Below are positions 58,535 to 64,000 of a stretch of 64,000 bases of DNA, one piece after another. Location: NCBI RefSeq assembly GCF_003640665.1, contig NZ_QQXL01000005.1, positions 1-64,000 on the forward strand, given 5' to 3'. The first letter of the stretch is position 1. Every line of letters begins with the position of its first letter. Under the pieces are notes generated by a model. That model saw nothing but the letters and a program-made list of their open reading frames with translations. It was not told where the DNA came from and did not search any database. The translations under genes were made by a program, and so were the position numbers. The stretch is from Galactobacter caseinivorans (GTDB lineage: Bacteria > Actinomycetota > Actinomycetes > Actinomycetales > Micrococcaceae).

Positions 58535-59692
58535 ATGTTCGTCAAAGTGTGTGGGCTCAGCACGCCCGAGTCCGTTCGCGCTGCGGTGGATGCCGGGGCG
58601 GATGCGATCGGCGTGGTCATCAGCCCGCGCAGCCCCCGCCACGTGGACACGGAAACCGCCCGCGCCGTGATCGCGGCGGCCGGCGATGCGGTGCAGACGG
58701 TCCTGGTGGTCAACGACCTCCCAGCGCCCGACGCCGCTCGGTTGGCTGTGGAACTCGGCGTCACCACCCTGCAACTGCACGGCACGTACTCGCGCGAGGA
58801 CTTCGCGGAGGCGGCCGCCATCTTCCCGCGGCTCTGGCGCGCCACCTCGCTGCGTCACGACCCGGCGCCAGTGAGCGGCTCCCACGGCGAGGAGCTGCTG
58901 CTCTTGGACGCGCCCAAACCTGGTGGAGGGGCTACCTGGGACCTGTCCGCCCTGGACGCCGCGCGGCCGGAGGGGCGCTGGCTGCTGGCCGGCGGCCTGA
59001 CGCCGGAGAACGTGGCGGAGGCTGTTGCGCAGGCGCGGCCCTGGGGCGTGGACGTCTCCAGCGGCGTGGAGTCCGCTCCCGGCGTGAAGGACGTGGACAA
59101 GATCAGGGCCTTTGTCGCCGCCGCGAAAGCTGTTGATGCGGGGACGAGCGCCGACGCCGGGGTCTCCGAAGATGCCGTGATGTCAGAGGACCCCGTGAAG
59201 TCAGAGGACCCCGTGGTGAATGACGACCTGGACCTCGTGGTGCGCCGGGTGATTCGCGCCCCGCGTGCGGCCGTTTGGGCGGCCTGGACCACGCCGGAGT
59301 TGCTGGAGCGCTGGTGGATTCCCGCGCCCTACCTGTCCCGAGTCCACGCGCTGGAGGTGGCCCCGGGAGGGGCGTTCCGCACCAGCATGAGCCCGGACGG
59401 CGAGTCCTGGGTGGACCACATGGATGGCACCTTCGTGGCCGCAACCCCCGGCGAGCGGCTCGTCTTCACCAATGTCATTGACTCGGCGCTGCGCCCGGCC
59501 TGGCCGGAGCCGGTGGCGCTCGTGGCGGAGGTGCTGTTGCGGGATCACCCGGAGGGAACGGAATACACCGCCGTGGTGCGCCACGACTCCGCCGCGTCCA
59601 GGGCCAAGCATCTTGAGCTGGGGTTCGACGAGGGGTGGGGCATCGCCGCGGCGCAACTGGCCGCCGTGGCGGAAGAGCTCGCGGCGGGCTAA
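58535..59692 (+). CDS. trpF: TrpF-START fusion: phosphoribosylanthranilate isomerase joined to an AHSA1-type domain
   Basis: Residues 1-198 are a complete phosphoribosylanthranilate isomerase (third step of tryptophan synthesis from anthranilate). KVCGL holds the catalytic Cys6, LLLLDAPKPGGG the catalytic Asp125, and LLAGGLTPENV and VDVSSGVES the phosphate-binding strands. A repetitive acidic linker (SEDAVMSEDPVKSEDPV, about 199-230) leads to an AHSA1/SRPBCC domain (231-385; VIRAPRAAVWAAWTTPELLE, WWIPAPY). One uninterrupted frame and a single AGGAGG six bases before ATG 58535 support a true fusion. No other trp gene is near. What the second domain does for the first is unknown; linked function or simple gene fusion are both possible. 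Confidence 0.88.
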   Translation: MFVKVCGLSTPESVRAAVDAGADAIGVVISPRSPRHVDTETARAVIAAAGDAVQTVLVVNDLPAPDAARLAVELGVTTLQLHGTYSREDFAEAAAIFPRLWRATSLRHDPAPVSGSHGEELLLLDAPKPGGGATWDLSALDAARPEGRWLLAGGLTPENVAEAVAQARPWGVDVSSGVESAPGVKDVDKIRAFVAAAKAVDAGTSADAGVSEDAVMSEDPVKSEDPVVNDDLDLVVRRVIRAPRAAVWAAWTTPELLERWWIPAPYLSRVHALEVAPGGAFRTSMSPDGESWVDHMDGTFVAATPGERLVFTNVIDSALRPAWPEPVALVAEVLLRDHPEGTEYTAVVRHDSAASRAKHLELGFDEGWGIAAAQLAAVAEELAAG

Positions 59693-59729
59693 CGCGCTTG
59701 CCACAGCGCCGGCGCGGGGCGCCCCTGCC

Positions 59730-60656
59730 TCAGAGCGCCGGTGCGGGGCCAAACTCCAAGGACGGCTCATCATCCACGGAGAGGGACAGGACCACTGCCT
59801 CGATGCGTTCATGCGTGGCGATCTCGCGCTCCACATCTCGCAGGCGGCGGGCCACGTCATGCTCGGTCTGATCTCCCGTGAGGTCAATCTCCGCGACTAA
59901 AAAGAGTTTGTTGGGCCCCACATACTCGATGTGAAGGTAGGTGACGCGGTTCACCGCCGGGGCCTCCAGCAGAGCCCGCCCCACGGCGTCGCGCACGGTG
60001 GGGGACACGGAAGTGCCCACCAGGAACTCGAAGTTGCGCTTGATCAGCACCAGCGCCACGATCCCCAGCAACACGCCGACCAAGATGGAGCCGGCCGCAT
60101 CCCAGACGGCGTTGCCCGTCAGCTGGTGCATTCCGATGGAACCGCCCGCGATGACGAGACCGATGAGCGCGGCGGAATCCTCAAAGAAGACGGCGCGCAA
60201 GGTGGTATCGCTGGTGCCGAGCACGTAGTCCCAGGTGCTGCTGCGACGCTCCTTGGCGAGCCGGCGGGAGGTGCGCCACGCCTGCAAGAAGGAGATTCCC
60301 TCCAGCACAAAGGCAATGGCCAGCACGATGTACGCCACCAGCGGGCTCTCCACCGGCTCCGGATTGCTCAGCTGCGAGATGCCATTGGTGACGGAGACGA
60401 TGGACCCGGCCGTGAACAGGCCAAAGGCCGCCACGAGTGACCACAAAAAGGCGCTGCGCCCGTACCCGAACGGGTGGCGCACATCCTTGGATCGCTTGCT
60501 CTGACGGTCGGCGATCAGCAGGAAAATCTCGTTGCCGCAGTCAGCCCAGGAGTGTGCCGCCTCCGCGATCATCGAGGCGGAGCCGGTCACGGCGGCGGCG
60601 ATGGTTTTGGCCACGGCCACCAGAAAGTTGGCGAGGAACGCGATGATGACAGTCAC
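59730..60656 (-). CDS. Cation diffusion facilitator, ZnT9-like
   Basis: This 308-residue metal/proton antiporter with six helices is of the SLC30A9-like branch. The metal site is represented by HSWAD in the second helix (residues about 36-40) and FEDSAAL in the fifth, the latter with Glu-Asp in place of the usual His-Asp, as in ZnT9 relatives. A cytoplasmic domain of about 90 residues follows. The GTG has TAGCCT (60663-60668, minus strand) six bases upstream and is leaderless. Zinc, manganese or cobalt are possible substrates. Confidence 0.85.
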   Translation of the reverse strand: MTVIIAFLANFLVAVAKTIAAAVTGSASMIAEAAHSWADCGNEIFLLIADRQSKRSKDVRHPFGYGRSAFLWSLVAAFGLFTAGSIVSVTNGISQLSNPEPVESPLVAYIVLAIAFVLEGISFLQAWRTSRRLAKERRSSTWDYVLGTSDTTLRAVFFEDSAALIGLVIAGGSIGMHQLTGNAVWDAAGSILVGVLLGIVALVLIKRNFEFLVGTSVSPTVRDAVGRALLEAPAVNRVTYLHIEYVGPNKLFLVAEIDLTGDQTEHDVARRLRDVEREIATHERIEAVVLSLSVDDEPSLEFGPAPAL

Positions 60657-60701
60657 GGGATGAGGCTACGCCCCTGCGTAAGTGCTCGCGTGCCCGCCCG
60701 G

Positions 60702-61709
60702 CTAGTCGCCGCCGCCGCCGCCACCCCCGTCTCCTCCTCCGCCGCTATCTCCACCCGAGCCGCCGCCGTCTCCTCCCCATCCTCCGTCCCCGCCAAAGCC
60801 AGCGGAATCGTGGGAGGTGGCGGACTCGCCGGGGTGTCCGCCCCAGGAACCGGCGTCGTTCCAGGCACTGGGGGAACCGCCGTCGAGCGGGGTGTCCGCG
60901 TCCCGGCCGTCACGGTTGTCGTTGACGCCTTGGTCAAACCAATGCGGGGTGTTCGTGATGCCGGGATCCATGCCGCCGCGATCGCTCAGGTCTCGCCGGT
61001 CCCGCCGGGCGCCCTGAACGCCGTGCGCGGGGACGAGCGCCGGGTCCCGCTGTGACACCCACCAGTCCAAGGCGGCGGTGAGCGCGGACGCCTCCACGGC
61101 GTCCACCACAAACGCGGCGGCGTCCAGGTGACCGCGCGTGCGCAGCAGGGAGAGGCGCATGACTCGGGTCAGGAAATGACGAGGGGAGGGGTAATTCGCC
61201 AGGGGGCCAAGGGCGGCGGTGGCCAGGGTCAGTTCGTACTGGACCACGTGCCTGGCCGCCTCCAGGGGGTCCGCGCCGCGGGACGTGATCAGGTATTCCA
61301 CCGCGGTGCGAGAGACGCCGCCTGGCATGCCGTAGCCCTGGGCCACGTTGTGCGCGGAGACCCTGAAGAGCGCCTGCGGGGAGGGGCCCCGGCCCAACAC
61401 CGAGGTGGCGCGACCGGTGAGCCACTGCAGGCGGGTGCGCGCATTGGCCTGCCGCGTGCGAGCCGCTCGCATGCCCGCCTCCCTCAGCCTGTTTCTGCGC
61501 GTGCCGATTCTGATCATCAGGGTCACGAACATCGCGAACCAGAGGCCCACCGCGACGGCAGCGGAGATCAGGACCGTCGTGATGCCGGAGCGGGCGCCGC
61601 CCACAGCCCAGAAGATGACCAAGCAGAACAGGAGCCCGGCGCTGAGGAGCCAAAAAACGAGCGGTTCCCTCTGAGAGGGCGTCCGCTTCCGCGGCGGGGT
61701 GGGGTGCAT
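60702..61709 (-). CDS. Membrane protein with Gly/Asp-rich tail
   Basis: This 335-residue protein has two close membrane helices (about 18-38 and 43-66) and a basic helical segment rich in Arg. A soluble middle part has FRVSAHNVAQGYGMPGGVSR, and the long tail ends in Gly/Asp repeats (GGDGGWGGDGGGSGGD). The ATG at 61709 is five bases after the stop of the upstream gene, with AAGGAG 11 bases before it; the longer upstream frame has no coding character. Proteins with such Gly-rich ends accompany TPM-type proteins in actinobacteria, but I cannot name the family. Confidence 0.7.
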   Translation of the reverse strand: MHPTPPRKRTPSQREPLVFWLLSAGLLFCLVIFWAVGGARSGITTVLISAAVAVGLWFAMFVTLMIRIGTRRNRLREAGMRAARTRQANARTRLQWLTGRATSVLGRGPSPQALFRVSAHNVAQGYGMPGGVSRTAVEYLITSRGADPLEAARHVVQYELTLATAALGPLANYPSPRHFLTRVMRLSLLRTRGHLDAAAFVVDAVEASALTAALDWWVSQRDPALVPAHGVQGARRDRRDLSDRGGMDPGITNTPHWFDQGVNDNRDGRDADTPLDGGSPSAWNDAGSWGGHPGESATSHDSAGFGGDGGWGGDGGGSGGDSGGGGDGGGGGGGD

Positions 61710-61714
61710 GGTGA

Positions 61715-63895
61715 TTAGAGCTCCTTCGCGGTGCGGTCGGGGTACTGGCGCCGCATGAAGCCCAGCGAGAGGACGGTCGCGCTGCCAAAAACGACCCAGC
61801 CGGTGGCATCCGCCGAGACGGCCGGGTGGGTCAGCGACTCCCGCGCCGCGGCCTCGGGCCAGCTCGTCTCCAGGCGGCCAAGCATCGAATCGACGTTGCT
61901 GGGATCCACGACCAGGCCAAAGTCGCGGGAAGATCCCACGCCGGGCATTGACGCGGTCTGGGTCCCGGCCGCGACGCTGGTGAGCGTCATGTTGGTGGCA
62001 AGCCGCCCGTCGGGCAGCCGCCACAGCCCCACCACGGTGGTGTCCCCGGTGAGCTGGCCGGTCTGCGGGTCAAAGAGTTCAGGAGACGCGGTGCGCAGCA
62101 GCGCCGTCTGCGTCGGCAGGAGCGAGGTCGGGACAAAATACTCCCGGCCGGAGCGCGACGAGGCTCCGCCGGCCTCGGGACCGTCCTTGCCGCTGTCCGC
62201 GACGGCCCGTTTCACCAGCTCCGGCGCCGGGTCCACACGGATCACCAGGTGCTGCGGCCGCGGGAAGCGGGCCTCGTCCAGCACCCTGAGTACGTCGTCC
62301 TGGTCCAGCGGCAGGCCATCGCCTTGGATGCTCACGCGCTCCACACGCTGATCGCCGGCGGATTCCGGGGGTTCCGCCCCGTAGCCCACCAGGATGGCCG
62401 GGATCACCGCCACTGCGCCCACCGCGGCCGCCACGAGCGACTGCAGCGACCAGCGCACCACGCGCTCGCCGCGCAGCGGCTTGGCGGGACGCGACGCGGC
62501 GGATCGGGAAACGGCACTGCCCCTGCCCGACGCCGCGGGGTTGCCTCTGCGCGACGCCGCGGGGTTGCCTCTGCGCGACGGCGCGGGGTTGCCTTTGCGC
62601 GACGGCGCGGGGTTGCCAGTGCCCGACGCTGCCGGGGTCGCCGCAGCGGGCCCGTCGCCCAGGAGGCCGCGCGTCTGCGCGGCCAACCCTGCGGCGCTCG
62701 CCAGGAGGCGACGCGCCGGATCGTCGGTGGAGGTGCCGTCCTTGGGACGATCCGCGGAGCCGCTCGTGGAGCCGCCCGTGGGGCCGCTCGTGGAAATACC
62801 CTCGGTACCCAGCTGATCCCGCAATGTCTTGAGTCGCTGACGCAGCGGCTCGATGGCCAGCTCCACCTTGCGGACCGTGGCCGCAGGAAGGGCGGGTTGC
62901 TGTTCGCTCACCCGCTGACTGCCGGCCCGCTGATTGCCCGCTCGCTGATTGCCCGCCCGGACCTCGGTGGCCCACGACTCCACGGCGGTTCCGGCCCTGC
63001 GCAGCCGCTTGAGGTCGGCGCCCAACCGATCTTGGTCCATTCCGGGGATGCCGCGGGGCAGGCGCTCCCACCGAAAACACAGCTCCTCCAGCAGTGGCGC
63101 CAGGTCTGTGGCTGGGTCCTGCGCCACCTGACCCTTCTGCTCCGTGGACCGCGCGCCGACGGCACCCGAGGAGCCAGGTGACAGCGTGCTGTCAATGCGG
63201 GCTGTGACACCCGAGCCATTGCGCCTCAGACTCCCTGGCATGCGCCGTGAACTCCCAGACATGCGGCGCGGCCAGCCCATCAACAGGCTGGTTCCGCCCG
63301 CGCTGCCAAGGCCCACTGCCACCAGCAGCCAGCCGCCGGGCTCCTGCCAGGCCCTGCCCGGTTGGCCCTCCGCTAGCGCGCGAGCCACCTGCACCACGGC
63401 GGTGGGTCCGTTCCCCGTGTCCAGATTCTGACTGAGCACCCGGTCCAGCTCGCGGGAAAGTTCGCTGACGGAAGGGGCCCGTCCGTCGGTATCTTGCAGT
63501 GCGGAGACGGCGTTGCCGCGGCTGGGCGCGGAAGAACTCAGGGCCCCGATCCTGTCCGTGGGCGCATCCAGGGTGACGAAAGCGTCCGCGCTGATGGGGA
63601 CGCGTCCATAGCGTTGGGCGTCCGGCATGGGGCCGCGGGCCACCCGGATCTCCAGCGGCTCGCGTGAGCGCACCGGACTCTTGGCCATCGCCGCTTCCAC
63701 ACTGGCCTGGGTCACGCCGTACGGCAGCCCCTGTTCCACCTGAAAGCGCACCTCTTGTTGGGGTGCGGCGTTCTGGGCCAGCCCCACACCGAGCGAGCCC
63801 AGGGCGGCAGCCGCCAGAGTCCAGCCCGTGACCAGGGCAAGGCGGGAGTTTCTGGGGGAGAGGGGAGGTGGCTTGGGCTTGCTGCTATAGCTCAT
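61715..63895 (-). CDS. Large membrane protein of unknown function (possibly DUF5129-like)
   Basis: This 726-residue protein has helices near residues 19-40, 187-207, 485-507 and 697-716. Two extracytoplasmic domains (about 41-185 and 508-695) are both of the kind QGLPYGVTQASVEAAM and GDGLPLDQDDVLRVLDEARF, which look like repeats of one fold. The cytoplasmic middle has Gly/Asn/Ser/Arg repeats (NPAPSRRGNPAASRRGNPAA) coded by four 24-bp tandem units. I think of the DUF5129 group found in Rothia and relatives but cannot verify it. The ATG overlaps the stop of the gene upstream (ATGA), and the next gene starts five bases after its stop, so this is an operon. Confidence 0.7.
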   Translation of the reverse strand: MSYSSKPKPPPLSPRNSRLALVTGWTLAAAALGSLGVGLAQNAAPQQEVRFQVEQGLPYGVTQASVEAAMAKSPVRSREPLEIRVARGPMPDAQRYGRVPISADAFVTLDAPTDRIGALSSSAPSRGNAVSALQDTDGRAPSVSELSRELDRVLSQNLDTGNGPTAVVQVARALAEGQPGRAWQEPGGWLLVAVGLGSAGGTSLLMGWPRRMSGSSRRMPGSLRRNGSGVTARIDSTLSPGSSGAVGARSTEQKGQVAQDPATDLAPLLEELCFRWERLPRGIPGMDQDRLGADLKRLRRAGTAVESWATEVRAGNQRAGNQRAGSQRVSEQQPALPAATVRKVELAIEPLRQRLKTLRDQLGTEGISTSGPTGGSTSGSADRPKDGTSTDDPARRLLASAAGLAAQTRGLLGDGPAAATPAASGTGNPAPSRKGNPAPSRRGNPAASRRGNPAASGRGSAVSRSAASRPAKPLRGERVVRWSLQSLVAAAVGAVAVIPAILVGYGAEPPESAGDQRVERVSIQGDGLPLDQDDVLRVLDEARFPRPQHLVIRVDPAPELVKRAVADSGKDGPEAGGASSRSGREYFVPTSLLPTQTALLRTASPELFDPQTGQLTGDTTVVGLWRLPDGRLATNMTLTSVAAGTQTASMPGVGSSRDFGLVVDPSNVDSMLGRLETSWPEAAARESLTHPAVSADATGWVVFGSATVLSLGFMRRQYPDRTAKEL
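62528..62632. repeat. 24-bp in-frame tandem repeat (4 units plus partial)
   Basis: Units begin at 62528, 62552, 62576, 62600 and 62624 (CGACG each). They encode eight-residue Pro/Ala/Ser/Arg/Gly/Asn repeats, and the first and last contain the dispersed 13-mer. Confidence 0.9.
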
Positions 63896-64000
63896 GCGCC
63901 GGCCTCCCTTCGCGCGGCGGTGTCAGCGGTGTCGTCGGTATCGGCGTCGGATTCCCCGTCGGACTGCCCGTCGGACTCCCCGTCGGTTTCCCCACCCGCG
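63892..64000 (-). CDS. C-terminal end of a gene running off the window
   Basis: The last 35 codons of an upstream gene on the minus strand are visible: an acidic, Ser/Asp/Gly-rich tail (GESDGQSDGESDADTDDTAD) ending RREAGA. Its TGA overlaps the ATG of the 726-residue protein (ATGA), so it belongs to the same operon. Nothing can be said about its function. Confidence 0.7.
   Translation of the reverse strand, partial: AGGETDGESDGQSDGESDADTDDTADTAARREAGA

Overview
The window is high-GC DNA from an actinobacterium, most likely of the order Micrococcales and plausibly Micrococcaceae. The support is: about 70% GC; many GTG starts; many genes whose start codon lies 6-8 nt after a TANNNT -10 hexamer (leaderless transcripts); a homoprotocatechuate dioxygenase that closely resembles the Brevibacterium fuscum enzyme as I remember it; a glutaminase-STAS fusion like that of Micrococcus luteus; and a FemAB transferase next to an ATP-grasp ligase of the cross-bridge type. 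No rRNA, tRNA, CRISPR array, IS element or prophage was recognised.

Layout. 1-1411: two near-identical lipoprotein genes (one cut by the window edge) and a short fragment resembling a type VII-secretion-associated protein. 1543-11053: a GAF regulator, a five-component peptide-type ABC transporter (binding protein, two permeases, double ATPase) and an HrpB helicase. 11146-19821: a TetR/YhgE operon, two FCD-type GntR regulators, small membrane proteins and a CynX-type MFS exporter. 19967-21552: an AbiEi/DUF559-like protein and a repeat-rich gap. 21553-25096 and 33087-36195: the homoprotocatechuate meta-cleavage pathway split in two. Regulator-hpaE-hpaD lies on the minus strand and hpaG(FAH-RraA fusion)-hpaH-hpaI on the plus strand. 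Both halves carry the same TCGTATACGA palindrome and so probably form one regulon. Between them sit a siderophore-type ABC importer, a recombination scar made of two 5'-truncated genes, a double-domain Lrp regulator and a siderophore-interacting protein behind an IdeR-like box.

36192-39979: two paralogous proteins of unknown function, one frameshifted, flank a glutaminase-STAS gene. 40030-43266: copper module copA-copZ-csoR with a CsoR operator. 43341-45912: cell-wall cross-bridge pair (ATP-grasp ligase and FemAB transferase). 45959-49765: a glyoxalase-fold protein, an acetyltransferase, a candidate sRNA, a CmtR-type Cd/Pb sensor with its CDF exporter, GtrA and a hydrolase. 49964-54171: a TetR/MMPL operon that parallels the TetR/YhgE operon; both transport proteins carry long K/D/G repeat regions. 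54255-59692: a UV-damage glycosylase, an Ltp-repeat secreted protein, two START-like proteins (one fused to TrpF), a TPM protein and a P-loop kinase. 59730-64000: a ZnT9-like CDF transporter and a three-gene membrane-protein operon running off the window.

Recurrent traits are short in-frame tandem repeats in protein linkers (12, 24 and 27 bp units) and an over-represented 13-mer, TGCCCGACGNCGC, found about 18 times and concentrated between genes. The best candidates for something new are the FAH-RraA fusion in the catechol pathway, the TrpF-START fusion, the candidate sRNA at 47.0 kb, the nested-hairpin repeat pair at 21.1-21.4 kb and the dispersed 13-mer. I did not find a clearly novel defence or mobile system.
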